Assembly (NCBI RefSeq): GCF_018613715.1
Contig: NZ_JAGGPT010000002.1
Coordinates: 124,001 to 188,000 of the forward strand
Source of the DNA: Chryseobacterium sp. ISL-6
GTDB taxonomy: Bacteria; Bacteroidota; Bacteroidia; Flavobacteriales; Weeksellaceae
Reading direction: 5' to 3'
Length of the DNA: 64,000 nt
The position numbers were made by a program, and so were the translations under genes. How positions within the stretch are numbered: position 1 is the stretch's first letter; every line of letters starts with the position of its first letter. The notes under the pieces are model-generated. The model had not been told where the DNA came from. It saw nothing but the letters and a program-made list of their open reading frames with translations, and did no database searches. Positions 9,114-18,374 of this stretch are shown in pieces.

Positions 9114-9842
9114 ATGGAATGGTTTGAATCTTGGTTTGATACCCCTTATTATCATTTGCTCTATAGTAACAGGGACTATACAGAAGCAGAAAACTTTATA
9201 ACGAAGCTCACAGAGAGTCTTCAGCTGCCACCTTCTGCTAAAATTATTGACTTAGCTTGTGGAAAAGGAAGGCATTCTGTTTTTCTTAATAAATTAGGAT
9301 ATGATGTTTTGGGACTTGACCTATCCCGACAAAGTATAGAATTCGATAAACAATTTGAAAATCAAACCCTTCTTTTTGACGTTCACGACATGAGAAACCC
9401 TATTGATGCTGATCCTATGGATGCCGTTTTCAATTTATTTACAAGTTTCGGATATTTTGATCAGGAGAATGATGATAAAAAGGTATTTCAATCCGTATAT
9501 TCTATTTTAAAACCCGGAGGTTATTTCGTTTTAGATTATTTAAATGAGCAATATGTAAGGAATAAAATAGTTCCGGAATCTTTAATCAATCGGGGAGACA
9601 TTGATTTTAAAATTCTCAAGAAAATTGAGGGCAGACATATCATTAAAGACATCCGCTTTGAGGCTGATGGAAAGCCATATCATTTCTTTGAAAAAGTAAA
9701 ATTGCATACGTTGGATGCTATCAATTCTTATGCTTCGGAATGTGGATTTGAGAGAATAAAAATATGGGGCGATTATCAGCTTAATGATTTTAATAAAGAA
9801 GTTTCACCACGTTGTATCAATTTATTTAAGAAAAAAGCATGA
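9114..9842 (+). CDS. class I SAM-dependent methyltransferase
   Basis: A 242-residue methyltransferase. The SAM-binding motif I is IIDLACGKGRHSVFLNKLGYDVLGLDLS (glycine-rich loop then an acidic end of strand 2), and the post-I and motif IV areas (VFNLFTSFGYFD, LKPGGYFVLDYLN) are clear. The SAM-binding half resembles Methyltransf_25/11 proteins acting on small molecules; substrate unknown. Its stop codon overlaps the ATG of the ZIP transporter by 4 bases, so both are translated from one transcript. Confidence 0.85.
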   Translation: MEWFESWFDTPYYHLLYSNRDYTEAENFITKLTESLQLPPSAKIIDLACGKGRHSVFLNKLGYDVLGLDLSRQSIEFDKQFENQTLLFDVHDMRNPIDADPMDAVFNLFTSFGYFDQENDDKKVFQSVYSILKPGGYFVLDYLNEQYVRNKIVPESLINRGDIDFKILKKIEGRHIIKDIRFEADGKPYHFFEKVKLHTLDAINSYASECGFERIKIWGDYQLNDFNKEVSPRCINLFKKKA

Positions 9843-10552
9843 TCATAGTTTTCTTACTGATTTTAAGTGTAATTGCTGGGGTATTCCTTGGAAAGCATTT
9901 TGGTAAAAAAGAAAAACTGGCAAAAAATCTTTTGATTTTAAGTGCCGGGTTTCTGATTACCATTTGTCTGAATGAGGTATTTCCACAAGTTTATACTTCC
10001 GAAAAAAGCAGTAGTATTGGTATTTTCGTTATCCTAGGAGTTTTATTACAAATGGTCCTTGAAGCTTTAACTAAAGGCTTCGAACATGGTCATTTTCATC
10101 ATCATAGTGAGCATAATATACTTCCTGTAGCATTAATGGTTGGGTTATTTGTTCATGCTTTTATAGAAGGAATTCCTTTAGCTAATGAAAAGGTTGTTTT
10201 ATCACCCTATCTTTTAGGTATTGTTTTTCACAATATCCCTATTTCTTTTATTTTAGGTGCCTTTTTATTTAACAGAAAAGAAGGTCAGAGCAAGTCATTA
10301 TATCCTACATACCTGATTATAGCACTATTCGCTCTTGCTTCACCCCTGGGAATGTTATTAGGTAATTATTTCAATCCTGATCTACAGCCTTATTTTCTGG
10401 CTATTGTAGGTGGTATATTTCTACATATTTCGTCAGTGATTATTTTTGAGAGTAACAAAAATCACAATATTGACTGGACAAAAATAGGCTTGGTGATTGT
10501 GGGTGTTTCTTTAGCCCTTATCATGCATCTCTCCCATTCTCATACTCATTAA
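9839..10552 (+). CDS. ZIP family metal transporter
   Basis: A 237-residue integral membrane protein with about seven to eight hydrophobic segments. The metal-site motifs of ZIP proteins are present: HAFIEGIP (fourth-helix type) and HNIPIS (fifth-helix type). A His-rich loop (GHFHHHSEH) lies before them, as usual for ZIP proteins, and the tail ends HLSHSHTH. It probably imports zinc or another divalent metal across the inner membrane. Start ATG 9839 overlaps the preceding methyltransferase stop (ATGA). Confidence 0.88.
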   Translation: MIIVFLLILSVIAGVFLGKHFGKKEKLAKNLLILSAGFLITICLNEVFPQVYTSEKSSSIGIFVILGVLLQMVLEALTKGFEHGHFHHHSEHNILPVALMVGLFVHAFIEGIPLANEKVVLSPYLLGIVFHNIPISFILGAFLFNRKEGQSKSLYPTYLIIALFALASPLGMLLGNYFNPDLQPYFLAIVGGIFLHISSVIIFESNKNHNIDWTKIGLVIVGVSLALIMHLSHSHTH

Positions 10553-10577
10553 TTGAGAATTTATATGTAAAAAATAA

Positions 10578-10600
10578 GCTCCGAATTAAAAATTCGGAGC
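10578..10600 (-). terminator. intrinsic terminator for FadL-like porin gene
   Basis: Arms GCTCCGAATT (10578-10587) and AATTCGGAGC (10591-10600). The minus-strand side continues into TTATTTTTT, so it mainly serves the minus-strand operon, and may also end the ZIP transcript. Confidence 0.75.
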
Positions 10601-10633
10601 CTCAATTTAATCACTCACTACACAATCCGGAAA

Positions 10634-12058
10634 TTAGAATTTCCAGCCGACTGTTAGAAAGAAGTTACTTCTGGTATTTTTTACATTAGAAACCACAGAT
10701 GTTGGTGTACTAACATCGAAGTCTCCTGAGTAGTATCCTGTTCCATTATCTGCACTGCCTCTTAAGAAAGGATTATTGTATTTAGAACTTACATTTTGGT
10801 AAGCCGCATCTACATAAATGTTGCCAAAATCATATCCTATACCTGCTCCGATAGTATTTCTCTCACCTAAGATCAAATTACTATAATTATTATCTCCTGC
10901 AACTCCGGCATTGGAATAAGAATTAATTGTGATCGCATCAAAAGGACTTGAGGCATATGAATATCCACCTCTCAGTCTAAATGCTTTGATTCTGTATTCT
11001 GCTCCAACTTTTACCTCTGATAGATTTTTATAGTTATCATTAAAGAAAGAATTTAGCTCTCTTTCTGCAGCACCTTGTACTTCATATTTAGGTTTCGTTA
11101 AACCTAAAGTATAGTCTACGTTGATCGCAAAGTTTTTATTTGGAACAAAAGCTCCACTCACTGTTGCTTTCATTGGTGATCTGAAATTTCTGTCTTCAAC
11201 ATAGTTGTCATAGTAAATTCCATCATTTCCATCAGAATATTCACGGAAAACTCTATCAATATTCCACCATGTTGGTGTTTCAATTGCTGCTCCCAATCTA
11301 AACTGGTTGCTTAGTTTTCCTATAACCCCTACTGTCGCTGAAAAACCACTCGATTTTTCAGAAAAAGGACTATACTGTTTATCAAATGAATTTACGGAAT
11401 TATCTAAATTAAGACCAAATAGCGCACTGTCATATTGATCTATCTCAGCATAATGCATATTGATACTCGCTCCTACATACAATGAATTGTTATAGTTGGC
11501 ACCAACACCAAGATTGAATTTGGTCTGATTTCCATATCTGTTATAAGCATGTCCTTGGTAAGACATATTTCCAATAACTGCATTTCCATTAGAATCGACC
11601 AGATTCTTAGGAATTATAATATTCCCATTCCCGGGGCTCTCAACATAATCTTCAATAGATTGCGTAGAGATATTGGCTCCGATATTAATAAATTTCCACG
11701 CTGATTCAGTCATCAATGGGATTGTTGCCACACCACCAGCATTACCAAGGGTAAATTTATCTATCTTATAATTTATTGAAGATCCATTCAGAGAACTTGT
11801 ATTCTTATTATTACTAAGAAACAAAGTTGCTGAAACGTCACCTGCAATAGCAACACCTAATCCCGCTGGGTTGGTCATCAATGAAGTAGCATCACCTCCT
11901 AAAGCTCCGTTGGAACCAGCCATCGCATTGAACTTTGATGAACCAATCATTGGAGTATTAGAATAAACATCAATTGAATTTCTGATCGTAGAGATATCCT
12001 GCGCCTGTGCAAAATAGGCTACAGCAATACTCATTACTACTAACGATTTTTTTAACAT
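10634..12058 (-). CDS. FadL/OmpP1/TodX-type outer-membrane transport protein
   Basis: A 474-residue outer-membrane beta-barrel. It has a signal peptide (MLKKSLVVMSIAVAYFAQAQ, cleavage after AQA or AQ) and the N-terminal plug-like FadL feature NAMAGSNGALGGDATSLMTNPAGLGV, followed by alternating beta strands and an ending with aromatic residue (FLTVGWKF), as expected for BAM-inserted barrels. Family members move hydrophobic compounds. It lies 29 bases downstream of the low-complexity lipoprotein gene on the same strand, so the two are probably co-transcribed. Confidence 0.87.
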   Translation of the reverse strand: MLKKSLVVMSIAVAYFAQAQDISTIRNSIDVYSNTPMIGSSKFNAMAGSNGALGGDATSLMTNPAGLGVAIAGDVSATLFLSNNKNTSSLNGSSINYKIDKFTLGNAGGVATIPLMTESAWKFINIGANISTQSIEDYVESPGNGNIIIPKNLVDSNGNAVIGNMSYQGHAYNRYGNQTKFNLGVGANYNNSLYVGASINMHYAEIDQYDSALFGLNLDNSVNSFDKQYSPFSEKSSGFSATVGVIGKLSNQFRLGAAIETPTWWNIDRVFREYSDGNDGIYYDNYVEDRNFRSPMKATVSGAFVPNKNFAINVDYTLGLTKPKYEVQGAAERELNSFFNDNYKNLSEVKVGAEYRIKAFRLRGGYSYASSPFDAITINSYSNAGVAGDNNYSNLILGERNTIGAGIGYDFGNIYVDAAYQNVSSKYNNPFLRGSADNGTGYYSGDFDVSTPTSVVSNVKNTRSNFFLTVGWKF

Positions 12059-12087
12059 TATTTTTTGAATAGTTTATTAAGTTGAAA

Positions 12088-13185
12088 TTACCTACCACCA
12101 GATCTGAAACCGCCGCCTCCGCCGCCGCCAGATCTAAATCCGCCTCCGCCGCCAGAAGATCCACCTCTAAATCCACCTCCGCTTGAACCGGAATTAAATC
12201 CTCCGGATCTAAATCCGTTATCATTGGATCTAAAGCCACTATCATTTCTAGGTTGGTTATTATAATTTGGTCTAGGATTATTCTGAGTATTCATATTTGG
12301 ATTACGGAAACCTGAGTTATTATTTCTAAATCCGCCATTGTTACCATTCGTATTTCCGCTTCTAAATCCTGAATTATTATTTCTGAATCCGCCACTGTTA
12401 CCATTCGTATTATTTCTGAACCCTGAATTATTGTTTCTAAATCCTGAGCTGTTATTTCTAAAAGCTGAATTAGCTATATTATTTCTATATGCTGATCCAT
12501 TACTTCCGTTATATCCGTTAGTAAGTCCATATCCAAGTCTTCCATTGGCGCCACTTCTTCTATAAGCAGGTCTGTTGTAGTATCCACTACCCCAGTATCC
12601 GCCACCCCAACCCCAATAAGGGTTTCCGTAGTAACCGCCATAATAGCCGCCACCCCAGAAAGGGTCATAGAATCCGCCATATCCCCAATAAGGATAACCG
12701 CCCCATCCCCATGAGCCTCCCCAACCCCATGAGCCTCCCCAGCCAAAGGACATACCGAAACCTCTGTTCCAGCCCCAGTATGGGCTATAACCACCATACC
12801 AACCCCAAGGTGAACCCCAAGAGTTGTCATAGTAATTGGTTTGAGCTCCTGCAAAAGCACCCCAGTCAGAGTCTGTTGCATTGGTGTTCCATGAATCTCC
12901 ACCCCAAGTGCTGTACCTGTTATCCTGATCTTTAGAATTCGTTTCTGCATTTTGGATAACGTTTGAATCCTGGTAGTAGTCATAATCTTCTCCTACTCTA
13001 TTTCCGCCATTAATGATTACTCCTTCTGGAAGTGTGTCTTTATTGGGATCATAATAAACCCCATCGGTCTCGCTGTACCCACCCATTTGAGCACCACAAG
13101 ACATCAGTAGTAATCCACTTGATATTGCTAAAACGCCTTTGGATTTTAGCATACCAAATAAATTTTTATGTATATTTTTTTTCAT
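12088..13185 (-). CDS. low-complexity Gly/Tyr/Trp- and Asn/Arg-rich lipoprotein
   Basis: A 365-residue protein of unknown function. Residues 1-30 form a lipoprotein signal (hydrophobic stretch then LLMSCGAQ, predicted lipidated Cys). Residues about 115-205 are very rich in Gly, Trp and Tyr (GWGGSWGWGGYPYWGYGG and similar); about 225-330 are repeats of the unit GFRNNNS; the C-terminus is GGGFRSGG repeats. Such proteins are sometimes misannotated as prolyl-tRNA synthetase because they often lie next to proS, as here (proS is divergent at 13330); nothing in this protein resembles a synthetase. Aromatic/Arg content suggests a sticky surface or condensate-forming protein, which is inference. Confidence 0.8.
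   Translation of the reverse strand: MKKNIHKNLFGMLKSKGVLAISSGLLLMSCGAQMGGYSETDGVYYDPNKDTLPEGVIINGGNRVGEDYDYYQDSNVIQNAETNSKDQDNRYSTWGGDSWNTNATDSDWGAFAGAQTNYYDNSWGSPWGWYGGYSPYWGWNRGFGMSFGWGGSWGWGGSWGWGGYPYWGYGGFYDPFWGGGYYGGYYGNPYWGWGGGYWGSGYYNRPAYRRSGANGRLGYGLTNGYNGSNGSAYRNNIANSAFRNNSSGFRNNNSGFRNNTNGNSGGFRNNNSGFRSGNTNGNNGGFRNNNSGFRNPNMNTQNNPRPNYNNQPRNDSGFRSNDNGFRSGGFNSGSSGGGFRGGSSGGGGGFRSGGGGGGGFRSGGR
12300..12460 (-). repeat. coding tandem repeat (GFRNNNS units)
   Basis: Degenerate 21-60 base units such as AATTATTATTTCTGAATCC recur at 12311, 12371 and 12424. They encode the GFRNNNSGFRNN repeats of the lipoprotein above. It is a coding minisatellite and may vary in copy number between strains. 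Confidence 0.7.
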
Positions 13186-13212
13186 GATAACGTAAAAATT
13201 TTTAAATTAAAT

Positions 13213-13220
13213 TATATTTG
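13213..13220 (+). promoter_or_regulatory. -7 box TATATTTG, candidate proS promoter
   Basis: TATATTTG matches TAnnTTTG in the gap between the divergent lipoprotein and proS genes, 109 bases before the proS ATG. No clear -33 element. Confidence 0.4.
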
Positions 13221-13329
13221 CAATGTGTACCAAAAATGTACCAAACATCGGCTTAAAAATCTATCAAAAATAGATTTTTATTTTTAGATAACAATAATGT
13301 TAAAAAGTTAAAAAAATTTAAAAAAAATA

Positions 13330-14805
13330 ATGGCAAAATTAACCTCAAGAAGCGAAGATTACAGCAAGTGGTATAACGAGTTAGTTGTGAAAGCAGATTT
13401 GGCTGAAAACTCAGGGGTACGTGGAAGTATGGTTATTAAACCATATGGATATGCAATCTGGGAAAAAATGCGTGATGAAATGGATAGAAAATTCAAAGAA
13501 ACAGGTCACGTTAATGCTTATTTCCCTCTATTTATACCCAAAAGCTTATTTGAAGCTGAAGAGAAAAATGCAGAAGGTTTTGCAAAAGAATGTGCCGTTG
13601 TTACTCACTACAGGTTAAAAACTGACCCTGATAATCCTCATAAGCTGATTGTAGATCCTGATGCTAAGTTAGAGGAAGAACTTATTGTTCGCCCAACTTC
13701 AGAAGCGATTATTTGGAACACCTATAAAAGCTGGATTCAATCTTACAGAGATTTACCATTACTGATCAACCAATGGGCAAATGTTGTACGATGGGAAATG
13801 AGAACCCGTTTATTTTTGAGAACCTCTGAATTCTTGTGGCAGGAAGGGCACACTGCTCACGCTACAAAAGACGAAGCAGTAGAGGAAGCAGAAAAAATGA
13901 ATAAAGTATATGCAGATTTTGCAGAGAACTTTATGGCTATGCCTGTAGTTCAGGGATTAAAAACACCATCTGAGAGATTTGCAGGAGCTGATGAGACATA
14001 TTGTATTGAGGCATTAATGCAAGATGGAAAAGCTCTTCAGGCAGGTACTTCCCACTTTTTAGGTCAAAATTTTGCAAAAGCATTTGACGTAAAATTCACG
14101 AATAAAGAAGGAAAAATAGAACATGCATGGGCAACATCTTGGGGAACATCTACCCGTTTGATGGGAGCTCTTATCATGACTCACTCTGATGATTTCGGAT
14201 TGGTATTACCTCCTACTTTAGCGCCTATTCAGGTTGTTATTGTTCCTATCTTTAAAGGAGAAGAGCAATTAGAACAGATCAGTGAAGTGGCTTTGGATAT
14301 CCAGGCTAAACTGAAGGCAAAGGGTATTTCCGTTAAATTTGATAATGATACTCAAAATAAACCAGGTTGGAAATTTGCTGAATACGAATTAAAAGGTGTT
14401 CCTATCAGAATTGCAATTGGTCCAAAAGATTTAGAAAACAAATCCGTTGAAATAGCAAGAAGAGACAATCTTACCAAAGAAGCTCATTCTATTGAAGGAT
14501 TAGATTCTTATATTGACGATTTATTAAAAACCATTCAGAAGGATCTTTATACTAAAGCTCTTAGTTTCAGAGAGAATAATTTAACTAAAGTAGATTCTTA
14601 TGAAGAGTTTAAAAAGGTTCTTGAAGAAAAAGGTGGATTTATCTATGCGCATTGGGATGGAACAGAGGAAGAAGAAGAACAAATAAAGGAAGAAACGAAG
14701 GCTACTATCAGATGTATTCCTCAAGATGACGATATAGAAGAAGGCGTTTCGTTGATTTCTGGAAAGCCATCAAAAAGACGGGTACTGTTCGCTAAAGCAT
14801 ACTAA
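13330..14805 (+). CDS. proS: proline--tRNA ligase (archaeal/eukaryotic-type ProS)
   Basis: A 491-residue class II aminoacyl-tRNA synthetase that charges tRNA-Pro. It is the shorter type without the editing INS domain (which is about 570 residues in E. coli). Class II motif 2 is clear ([24 protein letters not shown]), with [14 protein letters not shown] before it and the motif 3 zone [20 protein letters not shown]. The anticodon-binding domain starts around [11 protein letters not shown] and a C-terminal ProRS-specific domain ends in KAY. ATG 13330 fits the family N-terminus. Confidence 0.95.
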   Translation: MAKLTSRSEDYSKWYNELVVKADLAENSGVRGSMVIKPYGYAIWEKMRDEMDRKFKETGHVNAYFPLFIPKSLFEAEEKNAEGFAKECAVVTHYRLKTDPDNPHKLIVDPDAKLEEELIVRPTSEAIIWNTYKSWIQSYRDLPLLINQWANVVRWEMRTRLFLRTSEFLWQEGHTAHATKDEAVEEAEKMNKVYADFAENFMAMPVVQGLKTPSERFAGADETYCIEALMQDGKALQAGTSHFLGQNFAKAFDVKFTNKEGKIEHAWATSWGTSTRLMGALIMTHSDDFGLVLPPTLAPIQVVIVPIFKGEEQLEQISEVALDIQAKLKAKGISVKFDNDTQNKPGWKFAEYELKGVPIRIAIGPKDLENKSVEIARRDNLTKEAHSIEGLDSYIDDLLKTIQKDLYTKALSFRENNLTKVDSYEEFKKVLEEKGGFIYAHWDGTEEEEEQIKEETKATIRCIPQDDDIEEGVSLISGKPSKRRVLFAKAY

Positions 14806-14860
14806 TAATTTAAATCATTTGCAAAAAAAGCGTTGAAATTCAAATAAATATTTAAAAAAA

Positions 14861-14892
14861 TTGACATTTGGACAGATTTTTGTTTAATTTTA
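14861..14892 (+). promoter_or_regulatory. candidate promoter of DUF937-OmpA gene
   Basis: TTG at 14861-14863 is separated by 21 bases from TAATTTTA (14885-14892), a one-mismatch -7 box. The start codon follows 31 bases later. Confidence 0.45.
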
Positions 14893-14922
14893 TGTCAACA
14901 TTAATCTAAAAAATAATTTATT

Positions 14923-16221
14923 ATGTCTTTAAACGTTATTGATTTAATTAAAGGACAATTGGGTCCCGCATTAGTTTCTCAAGCTGCTTCGCAGTTTGGA
15001 GAAAGTGAGTCTGGTATTTCAAAAGCAATCGGAGGGCTATTGCCTGCCGTTGTTGGTGGATTAGCTAATAACGCTGATAACCCTGGGGTTTTAGATGCAA
15101 TTAGCGGTGCTTCATCCAGTGGAATTTTAAGTAATTTATTGGGTGGTTCTTCTAACAATTCTGTAATCACAGGTTTATTGTCTTCTCTCTTTGGTGACAA
15201 ACTTGGCGGCTTGGTTAATTCTATTGCTTCTTTTGCAGGAATTAGCAATAATTCTTCAAGCTCTTTACTGAACTTGGTAACAGGAGCAACAGTAGGAACA
15301 GTAGGAAAATACGCGGCTGATAATAATTTAGATAAATCAGGAATTTCTGGTTTATTGAATGATCAGAAAGGTATTATTTCAAGTTTATTACCGGCTGGAC
15401 TTTCTTTAGCTTCACTAAACATTGGTGATTGGGCTAAAGGATACAAATTTGATAATGACAATGACGCTATAAAAACGCCTGTACAAGACGAGCCTAAAAT
15501 AGAAGTAACGAGAAGTACAACTCCTACAGGAACAACTCCGGAAAGAAATGATGGTGGTGGATCAATCTGGAAATGGTTACTTCCGCTTTTATTGTTAATT
15601 GCTGCAGGATATTTCTTATGGAAGCAGTGTGAGAAAAAACAAACTACTACCACAACAATGGGAGCAGATTCTACAGGAACACATTCTGATACGGCAACAG
15701 CAGTATCTCCTACAGATACAGCTGCAACGACACCTGCGACTACAAAAACTGATGAGAACATCGACTTGAACGGTACTGCTCTTAAAGGTTATAAAGGCGG
15801 AATGGAAGATAAAATGATTGCTTTCTTAAAATCTGACGGTTATAAAAACGCTGCTGATGACGCTGCATTGAAAAACACCTGGTATGATTTTGACCATGTA
15901 AACTTCAAAATGGGAAGTTCTACGGAGCTGGAAGCAGGTTCTCAAGGACAACTTGATAATTTAGCTGCTATCTTAAAAGCTTATCCTGATGCAAAGATCA
16001 AAATCGGAGGTTATACTGATAAAACAGGTAATGAAGCTTCTAATGTTAAACTTTCTACAGCAAGAGCTAACTTCATTAAAGATTGGCTTGGAAAACAAAA
16101 CCTTGGAACACAGGTTTTAGGTGCTGAAGGATATGGAAGTAAATTTGCTACAGTAGATGCAAAAGCTTCTGATGCTGAAAGAGCAGCAGACAGAAAAATG
16201 TCTATAAGGTTTGCAAAATAA
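14923..16221 (+). CDS. DUF937 - transmembrane - OmpA fusion protein
   Basis: A 432-residue three-part protein. Residues about 1-150 are a DUF937 (YidB-like) domain rich in Gly/Ser/Leu (AIGGLLPAVVGGLANNADNPG). A single hydrophobic helix at about 215-232 (WKWLLPLLLLIAAGYFLW) follows a Pro/Thr linker. After a Thr/Ala/Asp-rich spacer, residues about 320-432 form an OmpA/MotB peptidoglycan-binding domain (MGSSTELEAGSQGQLDNLA, GGYTDKTGNEASN, LSTARANFIKDWL). No N-terminal signal peptide precedes DUF937, so the DUF937 part should be cytoplasmic and the OmpA part periplasmic, binding the cell wall. Confidence 0.85.
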   Translation: MSLNVIDLIKGQLGPALVSQAASQFGESESGISKAIGGLLPAVVGGLANNADNPGVLDAISGASSSGILSNLLGGSSNNSVITGLLSSLFGDKLGGLVNSIASFAGISNNSSSSLLNLVTGATVGTVGKYAADNNLDKSGISGLLNDQKGIISSLLPAGLSLASLNIGDWAKGYKFDNDNDAIKTPVQDEPKIEVTRSTTPTGTTPERNDGGGSIWKWLLPLLLLIAAGYFLWKQCEKKQTTTTTMGADSTGTHSDTATAVSPTDTAATTPATTKTDENIDLNGTALKGYKGGMEDKMIAFLKSDGYKNAADDAALKNTWYDFDHVNFKMGSSTELEAGSQGQLDNLAAILKAYPDAKIKIGGYTDKTGNEASNVKLSTARANFIKDWLGKQNLGTQVLGAEGYGSKFATVDAKASDAERAADRKMSIRFAK

Positions 16222-16243
16222 TCTTTAACCATACATTAAAATG

Positions 16244-16273
16244 AATCCCGAAAGTTTTTTTCGGGATTTTTTG
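16244..16273 (+). terminator. intrinsic terminator after OmpA-fusion gene
   Basis: Arms AATCCCGAAA (16244-16253) and TTTCGGGATT (16259-16268) followed by a T run to 16272. Confidence 0.85.
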
Positions 16274-16304
16274 TTTATAAATTTTCTATTTTCATTTATT
16301 TAAT

Positions 16305-16312
16305 TAAATTTG
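16305..16312 (+). promoter_or_regulatory. -7 box TAAATTTG upstream of mntH
   Basis: TAAATTTG matches TAnnTTTG, 19 bases before the Nramp ATG. The -33 element is unclear. Confidence 0.5.
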
Positions 16313-16331
16313 TTAGTCATTTCTAACATTT

Positions 16332-17666
16332 ATGAACTTAAATACAAAAGCCCCTTGGCGAAAAGATAAAACACTCCACTCATTACCAGAAGTTTATTCA
16401 TCAATTAAGGTTCCGAAAAACGGCTCTTTCTGGAGAAAATATCTTGCATTTGCAGGACCTGGTTTAATGATTGCCGTAGGATATATGGATCCTGGGAATT
16501 GGGCTACTGACATTGCCGGTGGAGCTCAATTTGGCTATACCCTACTATCAGTAATCCTTATTTCTAATATTTTTGCTATGGTTTTGCAGCATTTATCTGT
16601 AAAATTGGGAGTTGCCACAGAAAGGGATCTAGCTCAGGCTTGTAGGGACCACTTCAATCCTACTACCAATTTCATTTTGTGGATACTCTGTGAAATTGCA
16701 ATTGCGGCCTGTGATCTCGCCGAGGTTATCGGTTCTGCAATTGCTCTTAATCTCCTTTTTCACATCCCGTTAACCTGGGGAATTGTTATCACAACCGTAG
16801 ATGTACTTATTATCCTTCTCTTACAGGCTAAAGGATTCAGATGGATAGAAAGTATCGTTGGTGGACTGATCTTTATTATTTTAGCCTGTTTTATCTATGA
16901 AATTATAATTTCCAAACCTGCCATTAATGAAATTTTAGGAGGGCTGGTTCCGCAAAAAGAAATTATTCAGAATCCGGCCATGCTTTATATAGCAATCGGA
17001 ATCTTAGGAGCCACCGTTATGCCTCATAATCTTTATCTGCATAGCAGTATTGTACAGACAAGAGATTATACAAGAGATAATGAAGGAAAAAAAGAGGCTA
17101 TAAAATTTGCTACTCTGGATAGTACAGTCTCTTTAATGCTTGCTTTTTTTATTAATGCTGCTATTCTTATTTTAGCCGCCGCGACCTTTCACATAACAGG
17201 AAATAAACATGTTGCAGATATTCATGATGCCTACAAAATGTTAACCCCAATTTTGGGAGCTTCTATGGCAAGTATAGCTTTTGCAATAGCATTACTGGCT
17301 TCCGGTCAAAATTCAACATTAACAGGTACTCTGGCAGGACAAATCGTCATGGAGGGTTTCTTAAATATCAGATTAAAACCTTGGTTACGAAGATTAATAA
17401 CAAGACTTATTGCTGTGATTCCCGCTTTAATCGTCGCCATTTTGTATGGTGAAAAAGGAACAACAGATCTGTTGGTATTAAGTCAGGTCATCTTATCCAT
17501 GCAGCTCAGCTTTGCTGTGGTCCCGCTGGTTATGTTCACGAATGACAAAGCTAAAATGGGACAATTCGTAAATAAACCAATGATGAAAGTTTGTGTATGG
17601 TTTATTTCAATCATCATTATTATTTTAAATCTTTACTTACTGTATCAGACATTTTCTGGAGAATAA
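16332..17666 (+). CDS. mntH: Nramp family divalent metal transporter
   Basis: A 444-residue proton-coupled Mn(II)/Fe(II) importer with about eleven membrane helices. The metal-binding motif of helix 1 is present (GYMDPGNWATDIAGGAQFG, with the DPGN element), as is the helix 6 motif GATVMPHNLYLHSS (A..MPH; the Met favours transition metals over Ca/Mg). Length is typical. It sits alone between terminated neighbours. I use mntH for the family; the physiological metal is not shown by sequence. Confidence 0.92.
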   Translation: MNLNTKAPWRKDKTLHSLPEVYSSIKVPKNGSFWRKYLAFAGPGLMIAVGYMDPGNWATDIAGGAQFGYTLLSVILISNIFAMVLQHLSVKLGVATERDLAQACRDHFNPTTNFILWILCEIAIAACDLAEVIGSAIALNLLFHIPLTWGIVITTVDVLIILLLQAKGFRWIESIVGGLIFIILACFIYEIIISKPAINEILGGLVPQKEIIQNPAMLYIAIGILGATVMPHNLYLHSSIVQTRDYTRDNEGKKEAIKFATLDSTVSLMLAFFINAAILILAAATFHITGNKHVADIHDAYKMLTPILGASMASIAFAIALLASGQNSTLTGTLAGQIVMEGFLNIRLKPWLRRLITRLIAVIPALIVAILYGEKGTTDLLVLSQVILSMQLSFAVVPLVMFTNDKAKMGQFVNKPMMKVCVWFISIIIIILNLYLLYQTFSGE

Positions 17667-17741
17667 TTTTTCTGCCTTAATGTCCATATTTACTATTTGG
17701 CAGAATCTTTGACAAACATCTCTGTAAAATAGTTATTGAAT

Positions 17742-18278
17742 ATGGAAAATCAGGATATCAACGAAGAAAACATCAATAAGCAACAAGAAGACAACATTCA
17801 GAATGAAAATATTTCTGAAGAAAATGTGACAAATACTCCAACCGCAGAAGAACTTTTGGCAGAGGAAAAAGACCGTTATATTCGTCTTTATGCTGAATTT
17901 GAAAATTATAAAAAGAGAACTTCTAAAGAAAAAATGGAGTTCTTCCAATATGCTAATCAGGACATGATGGTTTCTATGCTTGGAGTACTGGATGACTTTG
18001 AAAGAGCTTTAAAAGAAATCGCCAAAAATGGAAATCCTACAGACTTACAAGGTGTTGAACTTATTTATCAGAAATTCAAGAATAAATTAACCGAAAAAGG
18101 ATTGAAAACAATGGAGGTAAGAGCCGGAGATTCTTTTAATGTAGATCTTCACGAAGCAATTACTCAAATTCCTGCTCCATCTGATGATCTAAAAGGTAAA
18201 ATCGTAGACGTTATCGAAACAGGTTATACTTTAGGTGATAAAGTAATTCGTTTTGCTAAAGTAGTAACAGGAAACTAA
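17742..18278 (+). CDS. grpE: nucleotide exchange factor GrpE
   Basis: A 178-residue co-chaperone that releases ADP from DnaK. The N-terminal 50 residues are acidic and Gln/Asn-rich, then a long coiled coil (LLAEEKDRYIRLYAEFENYKKRTSKEK) and the C-terminal beta domain with DLHEAITQIPAP and GYTLGDKVIRFAKVVTGN, the GrpE signature. The better start is ATG 17742; an in-frame TTG at 17736 adds only two residues. dnaJ follows after 96 bases; dnaK is not in the window. Confidence 0.95.
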   Translation: MENQDINEENINKQQEDNIQNENISEENVTNTPTAEELLAEEKDRYIRLYAEFENYKKRTSKEKMEFFQYANQDMMVSMLGVLDDFERALKEIAKNGNPTDLQGVELIYQKFKNKLTEKGLKTMEVRAGDSFNVDLHEAITQIPAPSDDLKGKIVDVIETGYTLGDKVIRFAKVVTGN

Positions 18279-18374
18279 TATTAATAAGTGATAAATGGTG
18301 AGTGATAATTGATCTATTTCACTTATACACTCTGAATATCTATTGTCATTTATCTAATCAATTATACAATTGTC

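Noticed and set aside
11970..12245. Minus-strand frame rich in Asp, Leu, Val and Ala across the lipoprotein/porin border
   Set aside because: It lies in another frame of the Gly-rich repeat region and overlaps two well supported genes.
12300..12460. Regularly spaced repeats that could suggest a CRISPR array
   Set aside because: Units are codon-based, degenerate and lie inside a coding frame; no cas genes are present.
12338..12565. Open frame on the plus strand with Pro/Leu repeats (LNPELLFLNPE type)
   Set aside because: It is the antisense shadow of the GFRNNNS repeat region of the minus-strand lipoprotein; repeat composition keeps the frame open.
12474..12983. 169-residue minus-strand frame inside the lipoprotein gene
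   Set aside because: It is a shifted frame of the low-complexity region, with no start context or recognisable domain.
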